From contig CM119264.1 in assembly GCA_051294375.1 (NCBI GenBank), positions 30,938,146 through 31,002,145 on the forward strand: 64,000 nucleotides of DNA. Direction: 5' to 3'. Shown here one piece after another: positions 54,000 through 64,000 of the stretch. The position numbers were made by a program, and so were the translations under genes. Below the pieces are notes generated by a model. The model did not search any database. It was not told the origin of the DNA and saw only the letters and a program-made list of their open reading frames with translations. The first letter of the stretch is position 1; each line of letters begins with the position of its first letter. The stretch is from Paraspadella gotoi. Lineage: Eukaryota; Chaetognatha.

Positions 54000-56858
54000 T
54001 TCACTATATCACCTTTTAGATCGTATATTTTACCCCCAACTTCTCTCACGTTGTCCTAACTCAAGGCAAAGCCGACCGTCCTGTCCGAATCTACGCGGAC
54101 GGAGTCTTTGATCTTTTTCATTACGGACACACGCGTCAACTGATGCAGGCGAAGAAGGCTTTTCCCAGCGTTTATCTCATTGTGGGTGAGTTCAATCATC
54201 ATATTCTCTCTCTCTCTCTCTTATAAGACTTATGAAAATTTTCAAATTACTTGTTTCACTATTTTTTATTTTTTATTTTTATATTTTTATATTAGAAAAA
54301 CATTTTAATTCTAACGGAACGTGATAGTTAGATTTTTGTCACTCGCCAGGCGTCACGGGCGACGAGTGCACGCACCGTCTGAAAGGTCCCACGGTTATGA
54401 ACCAGAAAGAAAGATGCCAATCGGTGCGCTATTGCCGCTTCGTCGACGAGGTCGTCTACGATGGTGAATCAACGACAACAACAACAACAAAAACCACAGC
54501 GACACAACTTTAGAACCTAAGGTCACGTGACTAACGGACCCTAAAATAAAAAATCAACCAATCAATTGTTCATAATTTGTCGTCTCATTCGCTGCTTACC
54601 GCTAAATGCCAGCGTTAAGATATTGTCTATCAATTGAATTAATTTTTGTCGTGGAAGCAACGACTACTCGGTCCAGGGGCTTTTTTGGGAATAATTTCAA
54701 AAATTTATTTAAAGTAGTATTGTGGTGGTATATTTACACCACCTCACGTCCACGATCGTTCAGCCAATACCATTGGCTCAGAGGGGGAACACACCATCCC
54801 AGGCGTTGTGTTTTATATTATCATTATTAATAACCAATTTACATTGGTGCAAAGTTGAACTAAGTTCAGTTAATCTTCAATTCGTGCGGAAAGAAAAACA
54901 ACATATTATGGCAACAGCCGGGTTGCCTATGATGTCCATTGGGATGGGAGCTTCCGACCCTCAGTAACGCCTCCTGTCACTGGCGTGATAACCCGAGGAC
55001 AGTCTCGCTTTGCCAACGCAGAGGGAAGTCGTGAGGACTGTGGATGGAACACTACGCTTGGGATGGTGTGTTCCCCCTCTGAGCCAATGGATTTGGCTGA
55101 ATAATGGTGGATGTGAGGTGTGAATATACCGCCACAATATCATGTTAAAATGTTAATTTAGCTTTTATGCTATAAATATTTTATAAACTTTTTGACTATC
55201 GAATGAAAGCTAAGCCCAAGGGGTTTCCTAAAAAAATGTTATCGGTTTTTTTATCTAAATACAACAGATTTTTCAGATAATAAAGACACAAAATCGTTTC
55301 CCAAAAGAGCGCACCTCTACTATCTAGGAAAAAAGTATATAACATAATTCATTTATTCAATAAAAAGTATACAAAACATGGGTAAAACTTTTTTAATATT
55401 CAATATACCCTTCCTTGACATCAACTACTGCCTGCATTTTTTTGGGCATGCTCTTATTCAGCAAATTGAGGTATGACAGTGAAATGTTTTTCCACATCTT
55501 TAACACAATTCTTTTCAAACCCAATGTTGATGTTGCATGTTTTTACCTTTTTTTAAAAGGTATAATAGCACTTTTTTGAACCAAAAACAAGTGCAAGGCC
55601 TTTAGCATTGCTGAATTAAAAAAAAAATAACTCTATTCGAAAAAAAAATAAATAACTAAATACCAAAAATGGAAGAAAACTAAATATGATTTTTTTCGCC
55701 ATTTTTTATTTGAAGTAACCATATTTTTTGGCCTGTAACTTTTAAATGATTTGACCTACAAAAAAATGGAAGAAAACTACTGAAAAAAAATTTAATGTAA
55801 ATCCGGAAACATTCTGATTTTTTTTAAATCAAATAAGTTTTTGAATAAATATTCTTTATTAAAAATGTTATACACTTTTTTCCTAGATAGTATATATATT
55901 CTCCCGTTCGCATTCATTCTCCCCGTTCTCCCATTCTCCCATTCTCTCTCAGCTCCTTTCGCCGTCGGCGACGAGTTTTTGAAGGAGAACAAAATAGATT
56001 TCGTCGCACACGACGATTTGCCTTATGTGAGTGTCCCTTTAAGGCCTGGGATCAGTGGCCAAAAGTTATAATTAGGATGAAATAAAGCTTGTATTCGGAA
56101 AGTAGAGGTCCAGATGATTCTGAAAATGTATTCACTTTATCTTCTCTTAGGACTAAGCTCTGACGAAAAAAGCCAGAGGTTTTTTTTAATATATTCTTAT
56201 ACCGACCAATGTAGAATGTTATAGAATGTTATATTGAATAGAATGTTATATTGTTAAATTTCAAAAAAATCCGACCATAAATATAGAAAATATTAACCAA
56301 AATCTTCCAAAAATCTACCCCTTCTTAGGAAGATTTTCGCCATAGAAGATTTTTCCCGAATCTCACTCCCGGTTGAAAACTCTTGTCTAGATATATGGTG
56401 CTACCCCTGTATATTATATTGGTTGTACTAATTTCATATTAATTTTTAGTTATTAATTTAAAACGGCATTTAAAGTTATTCTAAGTTAATAAATTGATTT
56501 TATTTAAATAAATTCAGGCTTTTATTCATTTCAATTTATAGCCAACTTTCGTCGCTGGAGAATTTGGCGACGCTTATTCGCGTTTCAGAGAAAGAGGTCA
56601 GTTATCCTTGTTTACGTTTTTTGTTGCCGTTACTCAAAAGCTTGTACGTATATATATATATGTATGTTTGCACAATAACAGAAAAAAACTAAATTAATCA
56701 TTAAACATTTTGAAATTTGAAAATGCAGGTCAGTTTGTGGCCACAGAAAGAACTGAAGGAATATCAACTTCTGATTTGATCGGGAGAATTCTCAAGGTGA
56801 GATCCGTCCTTCCGCGCTAAGAAAACAAGTTTGAGCAAACAATGCCGGTCTGCCCACG

Positions 56859-56889
<31 letters not shown>

Positions 56890-57340
56890 GACAGGTTAGT
56901 TTTGTCTTTTCGTCACTGACCACGACAAAAACAATGACGACGATGATGGCGACGACGATAATAAGGCCGATAACGATTAATTGATTGAATTACTTGATTG
57001 ATTGATTGGTTTATTGATTGAGTTATTAATTTAATAATTAATTAATTGATAAATAAATTGATTGATTGAATAATTAATTAATATATAAATAAATTGATTG
57101 ATTGAATAATTAATTGATTGATTAATTGACTGATTAATTATTGATTAATTAATTGACTAATTGATTAATTAACTGATTAATTATTTGATTATTTGATAAA
57201 TCTTGCATTTATATTTAATATTTAAAGTAAAAAGCATAATCAATTAGTAAAGCAGGTTTTTTGTTTTTTTTCCATTTTTTTCCACTCGAACGATTCCATC
57301 GAAACTTGATTTTCAGCTTAATTAAAGAAGAGAAAAAGTG

Positions 57341-57374
<34 letters not shown>

Positions 57375-58921
57375 TTGAGACAAAATAGTGGTCAAATGGT
57401 CTCAATAAAACAAATTCGTTGTTGCCACTACAATCAAACATTTCTCATGATATTATTATTCAATTTTATTTTCTCAAAAAGGCTCAATATTTTTTTATTT
57501 CATATAAAAAGGCAGCAAAACAACATTGTTCAATCACTCAATCTCTTCATCACTCCACCCTAATGTGCAGACTAAAAAATTACAAGATTAATCATAATTT
57601 ATCATCTGATTCGGCATTGTTCGCTCAAACTTGTTCATTTTCACATTGAAAGGATTACAATCTTTACGAAAATCGAAATTTGGAACGAGGAATTTCGACG
57701 AACTTGCCTCTCGTTCAAGATCCTAAATTCCGCGTAAATATTTCATGGGAAAATAAATAGATAAATAAATAAATAATAATGATATAATAAAAATAATAAT
57801 AATAATTATAATAGTAATAATATGAATAACATAATAATAAAAATATTATGAATAATGATGATAATATTCTTTTCTTTATTTCTGTCGATCTTTCTTTCTT
57901 TTATTCTTTCTTTCTTTCCTTCTTTTTTTATATTTTTTTCTTTCTTGTTTTCCTCCTCTATCTCTCTCTTTTTTTTCTCTCTTTCTTTCTATCTTTCTTA
58001 TAATTACATATCTATCTTTCTTTCTTTCCTTCTATTTATATTTCTTATATTTACATATCTATCGATCTTTCTTTCTTTCTTTATTTCTTTCGTTCTTTCT
58101 ATATTTCTTTCTTTCTATCTTTCTCGTTTTTCTTCTTTCTTTCCTTCTATCTTTCTTCTCTCCCCTTTTCTTTCTTTCCCCCTCTTCCCAACAGCTGCTT
58201 GACCTCCCCGCCAATATTCTCTGCAAAGCAGACAGCCTGGCGCGTCGCTCCTTCCGCGCCATCTCTACATTTTTCGTCGGCGCCGAGTGGACAGGAGAGG
58301 AAAAAGGAAAGAAAGGCCACATTTCGGATGAGACCGAAGGACGAAGGTTGTTGTTCTTATTGTTCTTGTTGTTCTTGTTCTTGTTCTTTTTATTCTTGTT
58401 CTTGTTCTTGTTGTTCTCCTCTCACACGATTTGGCTAATTATTAAACTTAATACTTACATAAATAAACACATCGGGCTCACCAATGAAGTGACCGATTTA
58501 TATTTTATTAGACAATGTAAAACGGGAGAAAAAGGACATAGAAACGACATTTTTAGAGGCTGAAACGAATACATATTTTGACTCTTTATAAAGGAAACAT
58601 GAGTGCGACCTTAGGTATAGAAAGAGATAGAAAGAGAGAGAGAGACAGAGAGAGAGAGAGAAAGAGAGAGAGAGCGTTCACGGCCAGATTCTTTGGCCAA
58701 AATAATTGGCCAGTGGATCGGCGAATTGTCTTCCCCACAATATAATAATTATGAAATATAATCTAATATAGTAAAAGGATTAATTTTGAAATTTTTTTTT
58801 TCCCAATTTTTACTCCAGATTGATTTCGGGTGACGTCGATGGCGTCCACGTATCCACGTCGAGTCGCGCAAAGAACTTCGGGACGGGCGATGCCACCGAC
58901 TCCAACTCCGGTTCCATCTGA
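53242..58921 (+). CDS. PCYT1: choline-phosphate cytidylyltransferase (9 exons)
   Basis: This enzyme makes CDP-choline from CTP and phosphocholine, the rate-limiting step of the Kennedy pathway for phosphatidylcholine. Exons: 53242-53359 (or 53377), 54066-54185, 54350-54463, 55953-56026, 56542-56596, 56729-56796, 57653-57733, 58195-58346, 58819-58921. All are in phase and total 885 bases, giving 294 residues. The cytidylyltransferase core has [18 protein letters not shown] (HxGH nucleotide motif), [21 protein letters not shown] and the signature RTEGISTSD. The C-terminal part ([20 protein letters not shown] onward, ending [10 protein letters not shown]) does not resemble the long amphipathic M domain of animal CCTs, and the protein is ~70 residues shorter than human PCYT1A. 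Intron 3 contains two transposon remnants. Confidence 0.92.
53510..53700. repeat. dispersed SINE-like repeat in PCYT1 intron 1
   Basis: Same family; begins GAAATTGGTATAACCGATAT and ends near the CAGTCTCGTTTATTC block and TCAATGAAGTGGT. Confidence 0.7.
54717..55141. mobile_element. inverted-repeat transposon (MITE) with ~90-bp ends
   Basis: The left end (TATTGTGGTGGTATATTTAC ... TCAGAGGGGGAACACACCAT) is matched in inverted orientation by the right end (TATTGTGGCGGTATATTCAC ...). No transposase frame. It lies in PCYT1 intron 3. Confidence 0.8.
55315..55892 (-). mobile_element. Tc1/mariner-type remnant with short inverted ends
   Basis: Both ends carry TACTATCTAGGAAAAAAGT in inverted orientation, flanked by TA. 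On the minus strand (about 55525-55400) the fragment reads [20 protein letters not shown] and VKEGYIEY before a stop. This matches the typical transposase C-terminus (SMPRRIQAVI...GGHTKY). The rest of the transposase is missing or decayed. Confidence 0.75.
56148..56390. repeat. dispersed ~230-bp repeat, copy 1
   Basis: Shares TAGGACTAAGCTCTGACGAA, AATCCGACCATAAATATAGA and CTCCCGGTTGAAAACTCTT with 61830-62050. It lies in PCYT1 intron 4. Confidence 0.7.
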
Positions 58922-59140
58922 TGGCTACGGCTGCGATGCCATCTTTAATTTTGGCCCAAAAAATTATTGTTGTTTGAAATATAACTTTCATGCAAATATT
59001 GAAAAAAGGACTAATTTGCAATGAAACTAAACCGAATGAAACCTTTTTCAACGAAGTCCGCTTGTTGCGGCTCCTGAAGCAGCGGACAAAAACACACGCA
59101 CAAAACTCGTCTCTTTTGCTGCGGCTCCTGAAGCAGCGGA

Positions 59141-59841
59141 CTCTGGTTAAAATGTGCTAGATAGCGCCCTAAATTATGCTAAAAATAGCTCGATTTTTTT
59201 TACTATGCTAAATATTATGCCAAATTATCTTAAAGCTAATTTAATGCAAAACTGTTTTGAGAGTATGGAAAAATGATTATTATTAGAGCATATGAAAAAT
59301 CATTTCGACAGATGAAAACAAAAAAGACAAAAAAATGATGATTTTTGTGAATTGCAACGAGCCATATAACCGGTCAAGTCCTGTAAAACAAAGGTCTTTT
59401 GCAGCAGTAATTTTTAAAGAGACCAATCAACCAACTGATGCCATCTACTGTCTGGCACTTGTAAAGTTGCTTCAACATGCTATTACTGGTATTACAGAAC
59501 TCCACAAGCATCTCAGAGGAAAATCGGTGTTAACCAAATACTTTGACTTTATTGCATAAATGCTAGCAATCCGTTCCTGGTCTCAAACAATTGTAATGGT
59601 ATTAACATGATTGTTATCAAAGAAATTAATAATAAAATAAACAAATCGCATATTTAATACGGATTTATATTGCCTGAGAAAGTGTTTTTCATACTTTATC
59701 CAATGCGGTAGATCATAAAATTCTTTTCACATTTTGAATATGCCAGATTGTATATCAGATCATTTTTTCACCGGCTAAACCGTCTGAAATTATGCCAGAT
59801 CTGGCACACAGTATGCTAAGTTTTAACCAGAGCAAGTTGAA
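59141..59841. mobile_element. inverted-repeat element with CTCTGGTTAAAA ends
   Basis: CTCTGGTTAAAATGTGCTA at 59141 is matched by the inverted TGCTAAGTTTTAACCAGAG near 59835. Inside is an open frame (59335-59559, reading NQPTDAIYCLALVKLLQHAI) that I do not recognise; it could be a transposase fragment. Confidence 0.55.
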
Positions 59842-59965
59842 AAAATGATGCAAGTTGAGAAAATGATGCGAGTAGAAAAAATGATGCAAGTTAAAAAAAT
59901 GATGATAGTTAAAAAAATGATGCAAGTTGAAAAAATGATGCAAATTGAAAAAATGATGATAGTAT
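59826..59965. repeat. tandem repeat, 16-bp unit
   Basis: About eight copies of GCAAGTTGAAAAAATGAT and variants, directly abutting the CTCTGGTTAAAA element. Confidence 0.85.
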
Positions 59966-60593
59966 GGACGACACAAGTTTCAGATCAAGAATGATTTATT
60001 CTTCAACAAGGTTATAAACAATAACAGTCAAAATGCTCAGATGCTAAGTCTATTACAATGGTATTTACAAAGGTCAACGTTTTGACCACAAATAAACTGG
60101 GGGAAACGAGCGGGGTCAGGTTGTTAAGGTCAAGTGGTTTGACCGAGGTTGCATGTTCTATTTGTTCGTCCACAATAGTTAAAAAATGATGATAGATACA
60201 GGGTACAGGGTACAGGGTTTATTAGAAACAACTCTGAGGGGCCTCACCATCGATGCTCAAGGAAGCACTTCTACTTCCCTTACAGCTTACATTCAAGATT
60301 TAGTCATGAGAGACGGTATGGTGCCGATGGCCAACGTGCAACAGTTTCTGCTGTAGATGGCACCAATTCTACGCCAACATTTTTAGGTGATACAGGGATT
60401 AGGGATTAGAATTAGGGATTAGGGTTAAGGATTATATTAATTGATTAGGAGAAATAGGTTAAGGTTAAAATTAAGTTCAGGTATTTGAAACAGAAATGGA
60501 GGGCTTTCGGAAAATAGTTGCCAATATTGATGAGGTATATCGAACGAGTGATCATGATATTTTTCAGTTTGTTCTTTACTTTGGTCAGATCTT

Positions 60594-60715
<122 letters not shown>

Positions 60716-60736
60716 ACTATTTCTCGCTATCAATTA

Positions 60737-60981
60737 GTGTGGTATTTGAAGAATTAAAAGTAATAGTAGGAAATCGTCGGGTCCCATATCGTAACATATA
60801 CTGTAGGAAGGAGGATGAGGAGGCGGAAGAGGAAGAGGAGGGGGAAGAGGAGGATGAGGAGGGGGAAGAGGAAGAGGGGTTTATGGAGCCGGAGCTGTCT
60901 GGTCGCCTAGCAACGAAAAAACTGACATTTTCGACGGAGCAACGAGAAAAATTCGTCGGCCAATGTATATGGGACTCATAA
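60737..60981 (+). other. open frame after a GA repeat, doubtful exon
   Basis: The frame reads an acidic Glu run and then EPELSGRLATKKLTFSTEQR and KFVGQCIWDS before TAA. The end has balanced composition, but there is no convincing splice context and no recognised family. It could be a last exon or a chance ORF beside the 114-base GA run. Confidence 0.15.
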
Positions 60982-61228
60982 AAAAAATGTTTGTGTCAAA
61001 TGTTTGTATTTGACATAATAATAAATCGAAATGACTTTTTAAGCCTCAGAAAAAAATATTTTATTTTTTACAATTGAATGCGATTTTAGAGATTGTTTTT
61101 CCTTAACTTCAGTTTTTTTTAAAATTTGTTATTGTTATTAATCAAAATACATGAATCATCAATGATTCTTTATTTATTTAAGTTTAAAATCGTAACTGGT
61201 TAAAAATTATTTTTTACTTTTTAGTACA

Positions 61229-61288
<60 letters not shown>

Positions 61289-61829
61289 TTCTTAGATTTT
61301 TCTTCTCTACACCATTATTGTTTCTTGATCTTTGACACGAGATGTCTGCAATCAATCGATACGAATTAACATTTAAACTTGAACATAATATACACATATA
61401 AAAATTATTACCCATTTCAATTATAAAATCTTTTTGTTTTACTTTTTCTTTCTCACATGATAATTACATCAACTCGTACAACTACATCAAAATGTAAATG
61501 TATACATAGAAAAATTCTTCTCAAAAAAAGACCAAAAAAAAGACAAAAAAAAGAAAAAAAAACTAACGAATTCTAAGAATAAAAATTTGCGTCGAATTTT
61601 TCACGAAAAAAAAATTGATATAAAAACCAAAATACAATCGAGATGAAGTGAAAAAAAAAGAGTGAAAAGTGAAAACCAATCAGAGGGACGATTTGTGACT
61701 TGCGACGTCATTGGTTTTAACCATTAATTTGTCCACTTGGGGGAAAAAATTGTAAAAGTAAGACGAGGAAAATACAAGGGGAGTTATTCTGTTAAAATAA
61801 TATTTATTATAATAATAATATAATATATT

Positions 61830-62050
61830 AGGACTAAGCTCTGACGAAAAAAGTCAAAGTTTTTTTTAATATATTCTTTGACCGGCCAATGTAGAATGAT
61901 GGCAATATTGCTATTTTTAAGTTTAAAAAAAATCCGACCATAAATATAGAAAATATTAACCAAAATCTTTGGAAAATCCACCCCTTCTTTGGAAGATTTT
62001 CGCCATATAAGATTTTTTCCGAATCTGACTCCCGGTTGAAAACTCTTAGA
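61830..62050. repeat. dispersed ~230-bp repeat, copy 2
   Basis: Same orientation as the 56.1-kb copy; starts TAGGACTAAGCTCTGACGAA. No coding capacity seen. Confidence 0.7.
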
Positions 62051-62768
62051 ATTCCGATCGTTAGCTCCTCTTTTACTTTTACTTTAAATAAAAATTTCAG
62101 CAAAATGGACTAATTCACTTTAACATGATCGTATCATATTAAAATAACCAAATGAAATGTAAAGAAAAATTTTGAGAGCCCTTCAGACATATTGCTATCG
62201 GATTCCTGAATTTGAAGTTTATTGTAAAATGACAACATACCTTAAATGCGTTGACATTGTATTGAAGTTGAGAAATCCCTTTATTTTATATATAAAAATT
62301 GCGTCAAAAATATTTTCCCGAGCGGACCAGTCCATTTGAATCGAATGGTTCAATGTCAAAATGATGGTTATTTGTCAAGAGAAAAAAAATGCGAGCCCTT
62401 CAGATGCAACAGGATCGGAATCGAATGTTTTTACATCTATTTTTTACCCGAATTTTTCCCAGGGGCGTTGACATTATTTGGTAGTCAGATTTTAACGAAA
62501 ATCTCCATTGAAAAAGTCTTCCTCGATTTCTAAGAACGACGTAGACTCCTAAATATATATAAATAAATATAAATATATAATATTTATTAATTAATAACTC
62601 TCTCGTTAATTATCTTCCTATAGATTCATTATTCACTACTTTTGCATTCCATTTCTATAAAATTATCTTGTGCTTTCAAATTCATTTATCAATCCCGTCA
62701 TTCACAATTCATTCTTCCATTCATTCTCAATTCATTCATCCATTCATTCACCGATGAATTTCGTTCAG

Positions 62769-62874
62769 TGGCCGAAACGATATCCACTCCAACTTTAATA
62801 TTCATCGTTATCATCGCCTTTTTCGCTCTTTTTTGTCTCTTGGCCTCCGTCGTCTGGGGATATTGGAAATACAG
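62769..62874 (+). CDS. exon encoding a single transmembrane helix (unrecognised protein)
   Basis: Between an acceptor (ttcgttcag) and a donor (ag|gtgaat) the sequence reads AETISTPTLIFIVIIAFFAL then FCLLASVVWGYWKYR. This is one membrane-spanning helix followed by a basic stop-transfer end, as in a type I protein. It leaves two bases. No upstream exon was identified between 59 and 62.7 kb. Confidence 0.45.
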
Positions 62875-62899
62875 GTGAATTAGGTATTGTAATTAATGT

Positions 62900-63305
62900 A
62901 ATGAAATTGGTACAACCAATATAAAAATTATTCATTCATTTAATAAATAAGCTATTGTGGCAGTCAATTTAAACCGCCTTACATCCATCATCGTTCAGCC
63001 AATCCCATTGGCTTAACTTTCCATCCACAGTCCTAACGACTTCCCTCTGCGTTGGCAAAGCGAGACCGTCTTAGGGTAACCGCGCCAGTGACAAGAGTCG
63101 TCACTGAGGGTCGGAAGCCCCCAAAGCCAACAGTGAGATGCCCCATCCCGATGGGCATCACAGGCAATCCGGCTGTTGCCATACTATCTTGCCCCTGACT
63201 TTGGACAGGCTTTGGTGGTTTAAGGCCTCCATCACTCTTACAAGATAACATAACAGGTCCCTGCAAGCTTTCAATCAAGACTATCTCACAGTCTCGTTTA
63301 TTCAA
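62900..63305. repeat. dispersed SINE-like repeat interrupted by another element
   Basis: The family start (GAAATTGGTACAACCAATAT at ~62902) and end (CAGTCTCGTTTATTC at ~63288) are separated by about 230 bases (62955-63180). The insert shares CAGCCAATCCCATTGGCT, GCGTTGGCAAAGCGAGAC and CCGGCTGTTGCCAT with the inverted-repeat element at 54.7-55.1 kb, so one element inserted into the other. Confidence 0.7.
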
Positions 63306-63626
63306 TTTAAGACTAAGAGGGATGGAGGCCATAATTTCTTACTATGACGTCAAGTTATTTTTTTTTTTTAAATTCAAAAGGAAATTAGACTAAGCACCGT
63401 GTTTATTTTCAGTATTTTTTAGTCAAAACCTTTATGGATTTTCTTTGTTCCGGCTGCGTTGGATAGCCCAAACACTGCAGTTTCAGAAATCATCCATGGT
63501 TTTGTAATATTTACTGCGCTACTGCTGCAAAAATTACTAGGAACCAAAATTATCAGAAACCGTTATTGAAAGAATGGATAATTTTGATAATGGTGGGATT
63601 AAATTCATACCGTTATTGCATCGCAG

Positions 63627-63781
63627 AGGAATCGAACCTAAAAGATCGGCGACGCAAGAAGAAATTACAAAAGACTCTCTCATTGGTCAAACGACAAATG
63701 GCACCGGCCAATGATCAGCCGGGCTTCTATCCGCCGGGCATAGTTGCCCGAGTCACGGATCCGATTCCATTGTATAAATAG
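63627..63781 (+). CDS. possible C-terminal cytoplasmic exon
   Basis: After acceptor atcgcag the frame reads [37 protein letters not shown] and ends DPIPLYK before TAG at 63779-63781. The block is basic and then proline-rich, as expected for a cytoplasmic tail following the transmembrane exon at 62769. Strict phase from that donor selects another frame (RGIEPKRSATQEEI, stopping sooner). The longer frame is preferred because the related block at 34.8 kb is open in the same frame. Confidence 0.4.
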
Positions 63782-64000
63782 CTCTTGTTTTCCATGGCGA
63801 GTCACTCTGTCTAAAAATTGACACCATTTTCACTGTCTATCTTCTATGATTGTAAGATTAAATAATTAAGTAAACGTTAATTTACAGTCGGGATCATTTA
63901 GATTTTAAAAAAATACCCTTTATGTTTCCCCCCTCTCTTCTTCTCCCCCTCTCCCTCTTCTTCTCCCTCCCCTTCTTCCTATCCTTCCTCTCTCTCTTCT

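Noticed and set aside
58199-58438. Separate gene starting in the 58.2-kb exon
   Set aside because: The exon joins the PCYT1 exons on both sides in phase, which is a simpler explanation.
63033-63332. 99-residue minus-strand open frame with MATAGLPVMPIGMG
   Set aside because: The same peptide-like stretch ([13 protein letters not shown]) is open in the 54.9-kb MITE; it is part of a repeated element and has no splice support.

Overview
The window is nuclear DNA from a metazoan, most likely an invertebrate. Protein-coding signal comes in short exons with GT..AG introns, the proteins are animal families (supervillin, septin, SLC16-type transporter, choline-phosphate cytidylyltransferase), and the non-coding part is AT-rich and packed with CT/GA runs, tetranucleotide arrays, small inverted-repeat transposons and dispersed SINE-like repeats. 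I could not fix the phylum. The assembly is imperfect: nine N gaps, several with the same sequence on both sides, and homopolymer differences between duplicated copies. Apparent frameshifts should therefore be read with caution.

Layout. (1) 2.06-16.7 kb, plus strand: the 3' part of a supervillin gene, about 23 exons, ending in a villin headpiece. (2) 17.8-46.1 kb, minus strand: a complete 16-exon SLC16/monocarboxylate-transporter-like gene whose exons sum to an open 1,021-codon frame; it converges tail to tail on supervillin. Its central cytoplasmic loop is enlarged to roughly 520 residues. (3) Inside the 13-kb intron between its transmembrane exons at 33.1 and 19.9 kb lies a second gene on the same strand (30.0-20.6 kb), a septin. 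The GTPase motifs G1 and G3 of this septin are separated by many hundreds of low-complexity residues. (4) Another intron of the transporter gene holds a frame-broken plus-strand exon of the arylacetamide-deacetylase/hormone-sensitive-lipase family and a short minus-strand exon whose relative lies near the right end of the window. (5) 46-51.8 kb: non-coding, dominated by a 1.1-kb array of 35-bp repeats. (6) 51.8-52.9 kb: a possible small two-exon gene of unknown function. (7) 53.2-58.9 kb: a nine-exon CTP:phosphocholine cytidylyltransferase (PCYT1) with a normal catalytic core but no recognisable amphipathic membrane-binding domain. (8) 59-64 kb: repeats plus two exons of an unrecognised, possibly single-pass membrane protein.

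Two themes recur. Exon edges, including splice donors and acceptors, are locally tandem-duplicated in several genes, which creates competing splice sites. The septin and the transporter both carry very large acidic, low-complexity insertions placed between conserved structural elements. The genes do not form a pathway. Supervillin and septin both act at the cortical actin/membrane skeleton, PCYT1 acts in phosphatidylcholine synthesis, and SLC16 proteins act at the plasma membrane; no functional link between them is claimed.
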